Both the position numbers and the translations under genes were made by a program. The notes under the pieces were generated by a model, which was not told where the DNA came from, did no database searches, and saw only the letters and a program-made list of their open reading frames with translations. A stretch of 49,878 bases of DNA from an uncultured Bacteroidales bacterium (GTDB lineage Bacteria > Bacteroidota > Bacteroidia > Bacteroidales > Bacteroidaceae), in NCBI GenBank assembly GCA_902784475.1, contig CACZUX010000006.1:1-49878 (forward strand), given 5' to 3'. This document shows, piece by piece, positions 7,665 to 16,527 of this stretch (its first letter is position 1; each line of letters begins with the position of its first letter).

Positions 7665-7763
7665 CACATTTTTCGGGGGAATATTACGTCTTATTTACAC
7701 ATTTTTCTGGGAAATATTGCACCATTCTTACACATTTTTCGAGGTAATGTCGTCTCTTCACTG
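7665..7763. repeat. 33-bp tandem repeat, three units plus a decayed fourth
   Basis: CACATTTTTC recurs at 7665, 7698 and 7731, exactly 33 bp apart, and each copy continues with a G-rich then ATATT/ATGT segment. A degraded copy precedes them (from about 7631). It lies upstream of the leftward ATPase gene, as the 32-bp repeat does for the other ATPase. Translation gives an 11-residue echo (LHIF-GNI), which is a by-product of the 33-bp period. Confidence 0.7.
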
Positions 7764-7771
7764 ACTATACC

Positions 7772-7804
7772 GGCGGAGTGGCAGCAATGTCGCTCCGCTT
7801 TTTT
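7772..7804 (+). terminator. Terminator-like hairpin (copy 2 of the duplicated hairpin)
   Basis: The 27 bases identical to 6187-6213 are followed by TTTTTT, giving a rho-independent shape on the plus strand. No plus-strand gene is evident upstream, so it may be a relic or repeat rather than a working terminator. Confidence 0.6.
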
Positions 7805-7934
7805 CGAAAAAATTTCAAAATCTGCATCTTTTGAAAAACCACAAGAAAAAATGAAAAAATGTCAAGGGTTGCACAATATCTCGTGTTTCTTTGACGTTTA
7901 TGAAATAGTATAGTTGATTAGTTAACGTAGTTAA

Positions 7935-7973
7935 GAGCGAAGTGGCTTGGGAAAGTAGCTTCGCTCATTTTTT
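7935..7973 (+). terminator. Terminator-like hairpin
   Basis: The 8-bp stem GAGCGAAG / CTTCGCTC (7935-7942, 7959-7966) has a 16-nt loop and is followed by ATTTTTT. Like the copy at 7772 it is oriented for plus-strand transcripts, although the flanking genes run leftward. The remaining 7805-7934 sequence holds no gene I can support. Confidence 0.6.
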
Positions 7974-7995
7974 ATATCTGTCTGACAATCATCTG

Positions 7996-8139
7996 CTAAG
8001 ATTCCTCCTCGCGACCGTCGTTGGTCTTCAACGCCGCAAAGGGTGCAAACTGCGCCGCACGCGCCTCCATCGACATGCGGGGGTGCTTCTGAGACACATG
8101 GTGGGGCAAATGGATGATGTCGTCGTAGGTGTCGCTCAT
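7996..8139 (-). CDS. YolD-like 47-residue protein behind the Y-family polymerase
   Basis: The product begins MSDTYDDIIHLPHHVSQKHP and carries RMSMEARAAQFAPFAAL. This His-Pro-Arg-Met-Ser...RAAQFAPFAAL signature is that of short YolD-like proteins found next to umuC/dinB-type polymerases, mostly in Firmicutes. Its ATG overlaps the polymerase stop (ATGA, 8139-8136), indicating translational coupling. The role is unknown; context suggests an accessory factor in translesion synthesis. The protein is short compared with YolD proper. Confidence 0.75.
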   Translation of the reverse strand: MSDTYDDIIHLPHHVSQKHPRMSMEARAAQFAPFAALKTNDGREEES

Positions 8140-9650
8140 GCCTTGTGTCCTCCTATCTGTCCATTGCGTTCTACCGCCGTAGCGCCCTCCTCGAAATTCA
8201 AACCCTTCAACAGCGCATTGGGGCCGAAACGCTTCCTGATGGCCAAGCGCGCCTCCTCCAGCCTGCGCGCCTTGCGGCGACGCTCCTCATCAAGCTCCCG
8301 CTGCTGACGCTCCGCCTCGTAGTCGGTGAAGAGGTCGAGCTGCTGCGGTGCCTTGGGCTGCTCCGCCACAAGATCCTCCGACACCACACGGGCCACCGTG
8401 AGATTGAGGCGGCGGATGAGCAGATCGGGGTTCACAATGCGGTCGTAGAGTGCCATCGTGGCACCGATGATGTCGCCAGGCAACGATGTGGGGCGCTCCA
8501 GCGAGGCAGTGCCGTGGGCATGCTTCGGCACGGGGCGTCCGTACCAGTCGTTGGTCACCTCGCCGGTGTATCGCTCGCGAATCTCCGGGCGCTCCAGGTT
8601 CTCGCGGTCGTAATTGACAGTCAGGATGACCTGGCTCGTCACCATGCGGCGCCCCAGAAGGCTCAGCGCCATGCCGTCAGCCATCTCCTGCACGACGACA
8701 CGAGCCTTGCGGGCATCGTAGGCGCAGGAGAGCACCTGACCGCTGCTGAAGGAGTTCGTCTCGGGGCGATAAGCCTTCACTTGGGCAATGGTGCAAGGCT
8801 CCCAGCCCCAGGCGTGGTCGATGAGCAGTTCGGCATTCACACCGAAGAGGCGGTAGAGCAGGTCCTCGTTATTGATCGAACAGCGCGCCACCTTGCCCAT
8901 CGTGTCGATGCCGTGGGCCTGAAGCTTCTGCGCAATGCCGCGCCCCACACGCCAGAAAGCGGTCAGAGGGCGATGGTCCCACAAGAGGCGCCGGTAGCTC
9001 ATCTCGTCGAGCTCGGCAATGCGCACGCCGTCGGCATCGGGCTGCGTCTTCTTGGCCATGATGTCCATCGCCACCTTGGCGAGATAGAGGTTGGTGCCGA
9101 TGCCGGCAGTGGCGGTGATGCCCGTCTCGCGAAGCACTTCGCGGATCATCTTCATCGCCATCTCATGGGGCGTGAGGCGGTTGAAGCGCAGATAGGCAGT
9201 GACGTCCATGAAGACTTCATCGACGGAATAGGGATGGATGTCCTCGGGCGCCACATGGCGCAGGTAGATGCGGTAGATCTGCTGACTCACCTCCACATAG
9301 CGCGCCATGCGCGGCGGCGCCACGATATAGTTCAGCTTGAGATCAGGGCGGGCCTGCAACTCGGTGTCGTCGGACGAAGAGCCTGTGAAGCAACCTGTGG
9401 GTACACGGCGACGGCGCTCCTCGTTGACCTCCCTGACGCGCTCCACGACCTCGAAGAGGCGGGCACGTCCACTGATGCCGTGCTGCTTCAGCGAAGGGGT
9501 GACGGCCAGGCAGATGGTCTTCTCCGTGCGGCTCAGATCGGCCACGACGAGGTTGGTGGTGAGAGGATTGAGCCCGCGGTCCACACACTCCACAGAGGCG
9601 TAGAACGACTTAAGGTCGATGGCGATATAGGCTCTCTCCTTCTCCTCCAT
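8136..9650 (-). CDS. Y-family DNA polymerase (UmuC/DinB-like)
   Basis: 504 residues. The palm motif IDLKSFYASVE supplies Asp12, and YSVDEVFMDV supplies Asp144-Glu145; these are the metal ligands of Y-family polymerases. A thumb helix-hairpin-helix (VGRGIAQKLQAHGIDTMGKVA) and little-finger region follow. QLDLF at residues 437-441 is a sliding-clamp-binding motif, followed by a charged coiled-coil tail of about 60 residues. The insertion after residue 75 is more like UmuC/YqjW-type proteins than DinB. It performs error-prone bypass of DNA lesions. It is in line behind the GH43-like gene (15-bp gap) and overlaps the YolD-like gene. No LexA-like operator was recognised. Confidence 0.88.
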   Translation of the reverse strand: MEEKERAYIAIDLKSFYASVECVDRGLNPLTTNLVVADLSRTEKTICLAVTPSLKQHGISGRARLFEVVERVREVNEERRRRVPTGCFTGSSSDDTELQARPDLKLNYIVAPPRMARYVEVSQQIYRIYLRHVAPEDIHPYSVDEVFMDVTAYLRFNRLTPHEMAMKMIREVLRETGITATAGIGTNLYLAKVAMDIMAKKTQPDADGVRIAELDEMSYRRLLWDHRPLTAFWRVGRGIAQKLQAHGIDTMGKVARCSINNEDLLYRLFGVNAELLIDHAWGWEPCTIAQVKAYRPETNSFSSGQVLSCAYDARKARVVVQEMADGMALSLLGRRMVTSQVILTVNYDRENLERPEIRERYTGEVTNDWYGRPVPKHAHGTASLERPTSLPGDIIGATMALYDRIVNPDLLIRRLNLTVARVVSEDLVAEQPKAPQQLDLFTDYEAERQQRELDEERRRKARRLEEARLAIRKRFGPNALLKGLNFEEGATAVERNGQIGGHKA

Positions 9651-9665
9651 AGCGGCAGGCTGTTA

Positions 9666-10646
9666 TCAGTCCGGTATCTGACATTCTCCCGTCACCAGGT
9701 TGAGGCGAAAGCGCTCACAGTAGTGGAAGCGACACTCAGTGCCCTCGAAGGTGATGGGGAAGATGATGATCTTGGAATTGGGGAGGTCGGGGTCCATCCA
9801 GCGATCGCCCACATAGAGATAGGTGGTCTGCTTCGTGCCTTTTATCGTGAGCACGGCGGCAGCCTGCGTTCTAAAGGCGACGGCGTCGCCGATGTTCTCC
9901 AGCGGCGTCCAACCCGAGGTGAGGCTGTCGGAATGGGATATCTTGCACTGGTTGGGGCGCCAGCCCGTACAAGCCGAAGAGAGCATGAAGTAGCGGCCGT
10001 CCACACGCACAATGGCCGGCGCCTCACGGCTCTTGCCGGGAAAGAGTTGCGTGTGCTCCGTGACGGAGAGCAGGTCGTCGGAGAGGCGGAAGAGGCCCAG
10101 GTCCTGATTCTCCTCGGTGGTGGAGATGAACCAGGCCGTACCGTCGTCATCGGTGAAGACGTTGCAGTCGCGGCTCTTGATGCCGAGAGGACGTCCGCTC
10201 CAGACCTTACGGTAGGGGCCCCGCACGCTGTCGGCCACAAAGCAGGCGGCCTCGGAGGCGCCGTAGTTGTGCGACTCCCAATGACACCAGACGACGTATT
10301 TGCCCGTCTTCTCCGAGTAGAGCAGCTTGGCGCGCTCGATCATGCGGCGGCGTCCGAGTTCGGGGTCGGTGACGCCGTTTTCGATGATTTTACCGAGGAA
10401 AGTCCAATGCACCAAGTCTCGTGAAGAGTAGAGATTCACGCCGGGACGGAAGGCGCGGCCGCGATCCTCGCCGCACATATACCACACACCGTCGCGATAG
10501 AGGAAACCGGGCGCGTGGGCCTGCACGGTGTTGCCGTCGGTGTCCTGCCAGAGCGTGCCGTTGACGATGTCCACCCACTCTCCCTCCGCATGCACCGGGA
10601 GCCACAGGGCCAAAGCCGCAAGGAGGGCTGTAAGAGTCATTTTCAT
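9666..10646 (-). CDS. Secreted GH43-like beta-propeller protein
   Basis: 326 residues from ATG 10646. This start gives a clean signal peptide (MKMTLTALLAALALWLPVHA); the longer frame to 10721 would bury it behind 25 polar residues. The mature part shows the five-bladed propeller style of family 43 glycosidases: PGFLYRDGVWYMCGE, then RAKLLYSEKTGKYVVWCHWE, SRDCNVFTDDDGTAWFI and a C-terminal blade. The order resembles the GH43 subfamily with an ERPK...TGKYV motif, here ERAK. Such enzymes act on beta-galactans or arabinans in the periplasm; substrate is not readable here. It is a lone gene rather than part of a polysaccharide utilisation locus. Confidence 0.78.
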   Translation of the reverse strand: MKMTLTALLAALALWLPVHAEGEWVDIVNGTLWQDTDGNTVQAHAPGFLYRDGVWYMCGEDRGRAFRPGVNLYSSRDLVHWTFLGKIIENGVTDPELGRRRMIERAKLLYSEKTGKYVVWCHWESHNYGASEAACFVADSVRGPYRKVWSGRPLGIKSRDCNVFTDDDGTAWFISTTEENQDLGLFRLSDDLLSVTEHTQLFPGKSREAPAIVRVDGRYFMLSSACTGWRPNQCKISHSDSLTSGWTPLENIGDAVAFRTQAAAVLTIKGTKQTTYLYVGDRWMDPDLPNSKIIIFPITFEGTECRFHYCERFRLNLVTGECQIPD

Positions 10647-10779
10647 AGTTGTTACGTTTGATGTTGTTTGTGTCGATTTGCCCCACGAAGATACGCACTT
10701 TTTGTCAACAATCCGTCCCATTTAACACTTGTTAATGACAAAATCGGCGCTATCGCTCCCCTTTTTGCCGTTTTTACGC

Positions 10780-10787
10780 TACCTTTG
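10780..10787 (+). promoter_or_regulatory. -7 box upstream of the metallophosphoesterase gene
   Basis: TACCTTTG matches TAnnTTTG and is followed by GCAGG, with the ATG 30 bp on. No well-spaced TTTG was found. Confidence 0.45.
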
Positions 10788-10816
10788 CAGGAAAACCGAA
10801 AACAGAGAGACTCAAT

Positions 10817-11812
10817 ATGTGGTGGCGCTCCGTCATATTTCATGCCGTGACCTCCGGAATCATCCTCACGGTGGCCGTGCATTGCATCTGGATTGTGTCG
10901 TGGATCATCGGCAAGCTGGCAGGATGGCGCATACACTATGCACCTTTCGGATGGACGGCGCTGGCACTGGTGCTCTTCTTCTGGGCCCTCTTCGCCTATG
11001 GCCACTATTTCGGCCGCTACCGCTATGAGGTGAACCGCATCAGCTTCAGCCACAGAGCACTGCCCCGGGCCTTCTCCGGGATGCGCATCGTCCACATCTC
11101 CGACCTCCACGTGGACTCCTACCTCGACCGCCCCGAAGCGCTCGACCGCATCATTGACGCCGTTAACGCCGAAGAGGCCGACATCATCTGCTTCACGGGC
11201 GACCTCACCACGGGGCCGTTCCACGAAATAGAACCCTTCATCCCCACCCTGCGCCGCCTGAAGGCCAAAGAGGGTGTGGTGAGCATCATGGGCAACCACG
11301 ACTTCTTCATCTACAGCCCCGAATACCACAACGACGAGGAGCGCTCCGCTGCTGCCGACCGGCTGACACGTCTGGAGGAAGACTGCCTGGGCTGGCGCGT
11401 CGTGCGCAACAGCAGCATCATGCTCCGCAGGGACGGCGACAGCATCGCCGTGGCCGGTGTGGACAACATCAACGGAGGAGAGGGATTTGCCACCATACAG
11501 AAAGGCGATCTCGCCCGCGCCACCGAGGGGCTGAAGGGTGTGTTCACCGTGATGATGACCCACGATCCGAGTCACTGGCGCGCCGAAGTGCTGCCCCGCA
11601 GCGAAGCGCAGCTGACGCTCTCGGGCCACACACATGCGGCCCAGTTCCGCATCCTGGGATGGTCGTTGTCCAATCTGTTTTTCAGCGAATGCGACGGGCG
11701 CTACGACGAAGGCGAGCGCACGCTCTACGTCAACGCCGGCATCGGATGCACGGCGCCGTTTCGCATAGACTGCCCCTCGGAGATCACCGTCATCACACTC
11801 ACGGCTCCCTGA
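10817..11812 (+). CDS. Membrane-anchored metallophosphoesterase (YkuE/YaeI-like)
   Basis: 331 residues. Two N-terminal membrane segments (about 10-31 and 45-62) precede a calcineurin-like phosphoesterase domain. The metal-binding motifs are complete: DLH (Asp96, His98), GDL (Asp129), GNHD (Asn160-His161), THDP and GHTH near residue 275. Relatives include YkuE and lipid-A/UDP-sugar pyrophosphohydrolases; the exact substrate cannot be told. The fold probably faces the cytoplasm-membrane interface or periplasm. The 3' end overlaps the convergent PspC gene by 14 bp. Confidence 0.85.
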   Translation: MWWRSVIFHAVTSGIILTVAVHCIWIVSWIIGKLAGWRIHYAPFGWTALALVLFFWALFAYGHYFGRYRYEVNRISFSHRALPRAFSGMRIVHISDLHVDSYLDRPEALDRIIDAVNAEEADIICFTGDLTTGPFHEIEPFIPTLRRLKAKEGVVSIMGNHDFFIYSPEYHNDEERSAAADRLTRLEEDCLGWRVVRNSSIMLRRDGDSIAVAGVDNINGGEGFATIQKGDLARATEGLKGVFTVMMTHDPSHWRAEVLPRSEAQLTLSGHTHAAQFRILGWSLSNLFFSECDGRYDEGERTLYVNAGIGCTAPFRIDCPSEITVITLTAP

Positions 11813-12950
11813 CGAGCTCGAAGTCGCAGGCGGAGAACCACGTCAGCTTGCTCGAGGCGTGGCGCGTCAGGCGCGGATCGGTGGTGATGCCGTAGTAGAT
11901 GGTCTGACCGGCTTTCAGCGGGATGTTTTGCACCGTGCGCAACGACCAGCCCTTGGCGTCGCCCTCCCAATCGGGCATCGTGCCGCCCTCACGTCCGAGC
12001 GCCCTCACGGGGACCGTCTTTTCGAAAACCGGTCGCTCATCGGGATGGCGGGCAGAAGACCCGATACGCACATAAAGGTAAGCCCCCGGAGCGTCGGCTC
12101 TGGTTGCCGCCTTCAGTGTGTAGATGCCGCCCTCCAAAGTGCTGTCGCAGAGCTCGGCGGTGTAGAGGAGCCGCTTGCCCTCTTTGGCGTGGCCCTCCAG
12201 ATAAGCGTAGTCCTGCGTGCCGTCGTAGTATTCGCCGGAAGCCACGGCGCCATCGCCGTTGTTGACGATGAGCTGCCAATCCCAGCTCTTGAGGTATTCG
12301 TCCGCCGTCATCTGATCATCGGCGTTGTCCTGTTCGCTCCATTCCACCGACTGTATGGGCAATGAGGATATCCACTGCTTCACACTCTTGCCCATGGCCA
12401 GACACCAGGTGGTGGCCAAAGCAATCAGGGGAATCAGCACCAGGACCGCAATCCACCACTTCAGGCCCTGGCGCTCGCCCCGGGTCCAACGGGCAACCAC
12501 CACGACGAGTAGCACCAACATCACAGCCGCACCGATAAAATATATCCACAGCATGACGCCGGCGGGCTCCAGCATACGGGACATCGTCTCCAGCGTGGTG
12601 TCCATCAGACCGTGCAGCCCGAATCCCACGAGACCCAGCATCATCGCCGCCAACAACAGCAGCGGCAGCAGGACAATCGCCAGCGGCACCAGCAACAGGG
12701 CGAAGAAAATCGCCTTCAGACAGCCGTTGCCGCTCTGAGGCGTCACACTCCTGTCCACAGGCACCACAATCCACATCACCACATAGACAATCAGCACCGG
12801 CACATTGGCAAAGAGCGCCAACAGCACGGCACCGATGCGCCAAAGCGTGGGATCTCCGCCCACATAACGGGACAGTCCGGAGCACACGCCACCCAGGACA
12901 CTGTTGGATGTGTCACGCATGAGGCGTTTCCCTTCAAAACGGTTCGTCAT
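11799..12950 (-). CDS. PspC-domain membrane protein with C-terminal extracytoplasmic domain
   Basis: 383 residues from ATG 12950. A longer frame starting with TTG at 12980 is rejected because that TTG is part of the TACATTTG promoter box. The N-terminal PspC domain (RDTSNSVLGGVCSGLSRYVG, then a first membrane helix with VVMWIVVPVD) is followed by three or four further hydrophobic helices to about residue 205. A soluble beta-rich domain of about 170 residues (WDWQLIVNNGDG onward) ends the protein. PspC proteins sense or respond to envelope stress; this long form is common in Bacteroidales, without an obvious psp operon. Divergent from the symporter gene. Confidence 0.85.
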   Translation of the reverse strand: MTNRFEGKRLMRDTSNSVLGGVCSGLSRYVGGDPTLWRIGAVLLALFANVPVLIVYVVMWIVVPVDRSVTPQSGNGCLKAIFFALLLVPLAIVLLPLLLLAAMMLGLVGFGLHGLMDTTLETMSRMLEPAGVMLWIYFIGAAVMLVLLVVVVARWTRGERQGLKWWIAVLVLIPLIALATTWCLAMGKSVKQWISSLPIQSVEWSEQDNADDQMTADEYLKSWDWQLIVNNGDGAVASGEYYDGTQDYAYLEGHAKEGKRLLYTAELCDSTLEGGIYTLKAATRADAPGAYLYVRIGSSARHPDERPVFEKTVPVRALGREGGTMPDWEGDAKGWSLRTVQNIPLKAGQTIYYGITTDPRLTRHASSKLTWFSACDFELVREP

Positions 12951-12977
12951 ACAGTCTGTTTTTTTCGGTTTTCGTGA

Positions 12978-12985
12978 CAAATGTA
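12978..12985 (-). promoter_or_regulatory. -7 box of the PspC gene
   Basis: TACATTTG on the minus strand lies 27 nt upstream of ATG 12950. It decides the start, because it overlaps the alternative upstream TTG codon. The -33 region is not a clear match. Confidence 0.5.
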
Positions 12986-13038
12986 CAAATTATTTATGAG
13001 AAAAGAGAGCGTCACAGAGGATTTTAAGATTATTTTTG

Positions 13039-13046
13039 TATCTTTG
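13039..13046 (+). promoter_or_regulatory. -7 box of the symporter gene
   Basis: TATCTTTG lies 27 nt upstream of ATG 13074, in the divergent gap with the PspC gene. No clear -33 element. Confidence 0.5.
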
Positions 13047-13073
13047 TTTTTTGTAAGAAAGAAAAAGACAGAT

Positions 13074-14318
13074 ATGAAATACTTTGCACAAGCTTTTCGT
13101 GCGTGGAACAGCACCACACTCGTGTTCCGAATCTTCATCGGCCTGGTCATCGGCGCCATACTTGGTATGGTCGTGCCCGAGTGGACCGGCATCGCCATCC
13201 TCGGGCAGGTGTTCGTGAGTGCGCTGAAAGCCGTCGCTCCGGTGCTGGTGGCCGTCCTGGTGACGGCGAGCATCGCCAAAGCCGGCAGTGGAATAGGTCC
13301 GCGATTCCGCACGGTGATGGCATGCTATCTTATCAGCACCTTCGTGGCCACACTGTGCGCCGTGATCGGCAGCTTCCTCTTCCCCGTCGACATGCAGTTC
13401 GCCGACATGGCCGCCGCCACCGCACCGAGCGCATTGACTGACGTATTCAACAATCTGCTGACCAACATGGTGGCCAATCCCCTAATCTCCGTCTCCTCAG
13501 CCAACTACATCGGCATACTCTGTTGGGCCATCCTGCTGGGCTTCGCACTGAAAAGACACGGACGAGTGAATACAATCAACGTGGTGAGCGACTTTGCCGA
13601 GAGCGTCTCCCGCATCGTGAAATGGGTGATTCAAACTGCGCCTTTCGGCATCATGGGTTTGGTGTTCGCCACCGTGTCGGAGGGCGGGTTGGAAGTGTTC
13701 ACCGTTTACGGAAAACTGGTGTTGCTGCTGGTGGGCTGTATGTTGGTGAACGCTTTCGTGTTCAATCCTCTTCTGGCGTACATGATGACCAAGAAGAATC
13801 CATACCCCCTGCTCATAAGATGTCTGAGGGAGAGCGGAATCAACGCCTTCTTCACCCGCTCGTCGGCTGCCAACATTCCCATCAACCTGAACCTTTGCCG
13901 CAAGCTGGGGCTCGACGAAGAATTCTACTCCGTGAGCATCCCTCTGGGCGCCACCATCAACATGGACGGCGCTGCCGTGACCATCACGGTGATGACGCTG
14001 GCTGTGGCCCACACCATGGGCATTGAAGTCACCTTCACAACGGCACTCTTCCTGGGCATTATCGCTACGCTTGGCGCCTGCGGCGCTTCGGGTGTGGCCG
14101 GCGGTTCGCTGCTGCTGATCCCGATGGCCTGCTCGTTTCTGGGTATCGGCAACGATGTGGCCATGCAGGCCGTTGCCGTAGGCTTCATCATCAGCGTCGT
14201 GCAGGACAGCGTGGAGACGGCGCTCAACTCCAGCGGCGACGTGTTCTTCACCGCCACAGCCGAGTATTACGACCAAAAGAGACTGGAAAAGGAAACGGGA
14301 AAGGCTTCAGGAGAATAA
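13074..14318 (+). CDS. sstT: Serine/threonine:Na+ symporter (SstT-like, DAACS family)
   Basis: 414 residues from ATG 13074, which starts [11 protein letters not shown]; an ATG at 12981 is rejected because the -7 box at 13039 lies downstream of it. Hydrophobic segments span the protein. The family motifs are the hairpin [13 protein letters not shown], then [10 protein letters not shown], and a second hairpin region [12 protein letters not shown]. These place it in the dicarboxylate/amino acid:cation symporters, closest to SstT, which imports serine and threonine with sodium. Length fits (about 410). Overlaps convergent ruvB by 12 bp. Confidence 0.88.
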   Translation: MKYFAQAFRAWNSTTLVFRIFIGLVIGAILGMVVPEWTGIAILGQVFVSALKAVAPVLVAVLVTASIAKAGSGIGPRFRTVMACYLISTFVATLCAVIGSFLFPVDMQFADMAAATAPSALTDVFNNLLTNMVANPLISVSSANYIGILCWAILLGFALKRHGRVNTINVVSDFAESVSRIVKWVIQTAPFGIMGLVFATVSEGGLEVFTVYGKLVLLLVGCMLVNAFVFNPLLAYMMTKKNPYPLLIRCLRESGINAFFTRSSAANIPINLNLCRKLGLDEEFYSVSIPLGATINMDGAAVTITVMTLAVAHTMGIEVTFTTALFLGIIATLGACGASGVAGGSLLLIPMACSFLGIGNDVAMQAVAVGFIISVVQDSVETALNSSGDVFFTATAEYYDQKRLEKETGKASGE

Positions 14319-15338
14319 GTCGCCCTGAAGCGGATTGCCGTATTTGCTGCCCATCGTGCGTCCCAGGTGTGAGTAGGCCAACTCCGTCACCTCGCGCCCG
14401 CGCGGCGTGCGCTTAATAAATCCTTCTTTAATAAGGAAAGGCTCGTAGACCTCTTCCACCGTGCCGGGATCCTCACCCACGGCGGTGGCAATGGTGCCAA
14501 TGCCCACAGGACCTCCCTTGAACTTGTCGATGATAGCCGTCAGAATCTTGTTGTCAATCTCGTCCAGACCATAGCGGTCGATGTTGAGGGCCTCCAAGGC
14601 CACACGGGCAATATGGATGTCGATGGTGCCGTCGCCCTTCACCTGAGCGAAGTCGCGCACACGGCGCAGCAGGGCGTTGGCAATACGCGGCGTGCCGCGA
14701 CTGCGACTGGCAATCTCGCCGGCAGCCTCCTCATCGATGGAGAGGCCCAAGATGGTGGCCGAGCGGATGATGATGCGCTGCAGCGTCTCGCTGTCGTAGT
14801 ACTCCAAATGGAGGTTGATGCCGAAGCGCGCCCTCAAAGGCGCCGTCAAGAGGCCGCTGCGCGTGGTGGCGCCGACCAGCGTGAAGGGCGCCAGGTCAAT
14901 CTGAATGCTGCGGGCCGAAGGACCCTTGTCGAGCATGATGTCGATGCGATAGTCCTCCATTGCCGAATACAAATACTCCTCCACCACGGGCGAGAGGCGA
15001 TGTATCTCATCGATGAAGAGCACATCGTTCTCCTCCAGCGAAGTGAGGATGCCGGCCAGATCGCCGGGCTTGTCGAGCACGGGGCCGGAAGTCAGCTTAA
15101 AGCCGACGCCCAACTCGTTGGCAATGATGTTGGAAAGCGTGGTCTTGCCCAATCCCGGAGGGCCGTGAAGCAACGTGTGGTCGAGCGGTTCGCCACGGAA
15201 CTTGGCTGCCTCGACGAAGATGCGCAGATTCTCCACCACCTTCGCCTGACCGCTGAAGTCGTCGAAGGAAAGGGGACGAAGGGCGTTTTCAAAGTCCTTC
15301 TCTTTCTGCTGGCCACTCTGGTGGATGTCAAATTCCAT
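14307..15338 (-). CDS. ruvB: Holliday junction branch-migration helicase RuvB
   Basis: 343 residues, the normal length. Walker A is GPPGLGKT (59-66), Walker B is VLFIDEIH (105-112), followed by sensor 1 GATTR and the arginine finger region APLRARFG. The C-terminal winged helix ([17 protein letters not shown]) binds DNA. RuvB is the hexameric motor that, with RuvA, migrates Holliday junctions for RuvC. ruvA and ruvC are not adjacent. The C-terminus ends LQGDLFS, faintly like a clamp-binding motif. A 48-residue membrane protein gene lies 23 bp upstream in the same direction. Confidence 0.95.
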   Translation of the reverse strand: MEFDIHQSGQQKEKDFENALRPLSFDDFSGQAKVVENLRIFVEAAKFRGEPLDHTLLHGPPGLGKTTLSNIIANELGVGFKLTSGPVLDKPGDLAGILTSLEENDVLFIDEIHRLSPVVEEYLYSAMEDYRIDIMLDKGPSARSIQIDLAPFTLVGATTRSGLLTAPLRARFGINLHLEYYDSETLQRIIIRSATILGLSIDEEAAGEIASRSRGTPRIANALLRRVRDFAQVKGDGTIDIHIARVALEALNIDRYGLDEIDNKILTAIIDKFKGGPVGIGTIATAVGEDPGTVEEVYEPFLIKEGFIKRTPRGREVTELAYSHLGRTMGSKYGNPLQGDLFS

Positions 15339-15361
15339 ATAATCTCCGGACAGGGGCTGAG

Positions 15362-15508
15362 TTACTCGTCTTCAGTGATGGCGTCCATAACACGGTGGAA
15401 TTTATCGGCCACACTGTTGGCATAGTAATAAAAATCCGACGCAGCAAAGAGATAGACTGCAATGCAAAAGACGAGCCACGCCAAAAGAATAATGCACCAA
15501 ACACTCAT
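15362..15508 (-). CDS. 48-residue single-pass membrane protein upstream of ruvB
   Basis: The product starts [20 protein letters not shown], an almost entirely hydrophobic helix, then [15 protein letters not shown] and an acidic end (DAITEDE). A TATCTTTG -7 box lies 20 nt upstream and ruvB follows after 23 bp, so it is probably the first gene of the ruvB transcript. Function unknown. Confidence 0.6.
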   Translation of the reverse strand: MSVWCIILLAWLVFCIAVYLFAASDFYYYANSVADKFHRVMDAITEDE

Positions 15509-15528
15509 AGTTCTTGACTTTTCAGGCG

Positions 15529-15536
15529 CAAAGATA
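15529..15536 (-). promoter_or_regulatory. -7 box for the mini-protein/ruvB unit
   Basis: TATCTTTG on the minus strand lies 20 nt upstream of ATG 15508; no convincing -33 box. Confidence 0.45.
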
Positions 15537-15618
15537 CGAAAAAAGTTTGAATGAGGCGGTATTTCCCCATCATTTTTTTCCGGCGCAGGGATTTATCACC
15601 CCGGACCTCATGCACGAA

Positions 15619-16527
15619 TCAGTCGTCGAGCATCACGAAAGAAGCCCAAAAAACAGGGGAGCTGTATTCCGGAGTGTTACGCACAGCCTCCTGGGCAGTG
15701 CGAAACGCCTGACGGCGCGTCTGACCGGAAGCCAGGGCGGAATAGAACTGCGTCATCATCAACTGGGTGGCTCCGTCGCTGACGCTCCACAAACTCATCA
15801 GAAGCGTGCGCGCACCGGCCTTCTTGAAACCACGCTGCAAACCGAACACACCGTCTTCCTTCAGCTCTCCCAAACCCGTCTGGCAGGCAGAAAGCACAGC
15901 GAGATCGAGACCGCGGAAATCAAGCTTGGCAATCTCGCGCGCCGTGAGCACACCGTTTTCAACGCCAGAGGTCATCTTTTTGCCCGTGATGGCATTATTG
16001 GCACCCGCCAAAAGAAGGCCGGAATAGCAGAGGCTGTTGTCTGCCTGAGCAGACTCATCGCCGCTCACTTCAAGATAACTCATCGTGACACTGTTGCCCC
16101 GTACCGCATCCTCACTGAGCGAGAAGCCGTGCGTGGCAATATGGAGGAGCGATACGCCCTTGCCGCTAAGCGATTTAAAAGCCTCCTCCGTGCCGTAAGC
16201 ACCATCGTACTTCTGGGTCTCCACACCGTGCATGAGGAGAGTTTCACAAATCTTATCTGCCTCAACAGCGGTGCCGGGGAGATAGCCCACCTCACGCTGT
16301 CCGTCGCGCAGGAATCCTTCCATAGTGCGCGTTTCGGCCAGGGCCCAATCTTCCACGTCGTCATTAATGTTGGCCAAGAACTCGTCCGCCTTCATGTATA
16401 TCTCCTCATGCTCCTTGTTGGCCGCCTGTATCTCTGCTTGGGTTGCATTGTAGCGGATGCCGCCAAAGACTGCAGCCATGTTGACAGATGAAGCCACGCG
16501 CTCGCGCTGTGTCAGCAGTTTGGTGGA
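15619..16527 (-). pseudogene. C-terminal half of a frameshifted TPR-CHAT protein (catalytic part)
   Basis: An open frame of about 302 codons resumes at 16527 with STKLLTQRER and carries the rest of the CHAT (caspase-like) protease domain. The catalytic dyad is intact: His in SLLHIATHG and Cys in LSACQTGLG, 82 residues apart. Further family blocks are GVLTAREIA, GARTLLMSLWSV and the terminal FWASFVMLDD. An isolated GTG at 16497 could in principle start translation, but it would lack the first strand and signal peptide. The preceding gene (16512-19166) ends in a different frame exactly where the CHAT domain should continue, so this is the second half of one gene, with one base (or one plus a few codons) missing. 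A sequencing or assembly error is possible. Confidence 0.8.

Noticed and set aside
7665..7763. Possible CRISPR array
   Set aside because: The units are directly adjacent 33-mers with no unique spacers, and no cas gene is present.
7548..7913. 121-codon ORF with LHIF-GN peptide repeats
   Set aside because: The peptide repeat follows from the 33-bp DNA repeat; the rest has no protein-like character, and the start lies antisense to the ATPase gene.
8145..10424. 759-codon plus-strand open frame
   Set aside because: It runs antisense to the polymerase and GH43-like genes. Its product is His/Arg/Ala-rich without domains; it is a by-product of high GC content and codon bias.
10647..10721. Longer N-terminus for the GH43-like protein
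   Set aside because: It would put 25 polar residues before a clear signal peptide; the inner ATG at 10646 fits better.
12951..12980. TTG start extending the PspC protein by ten residues
   Set aside because: The TTG is part of the TACATTTG promoter box.
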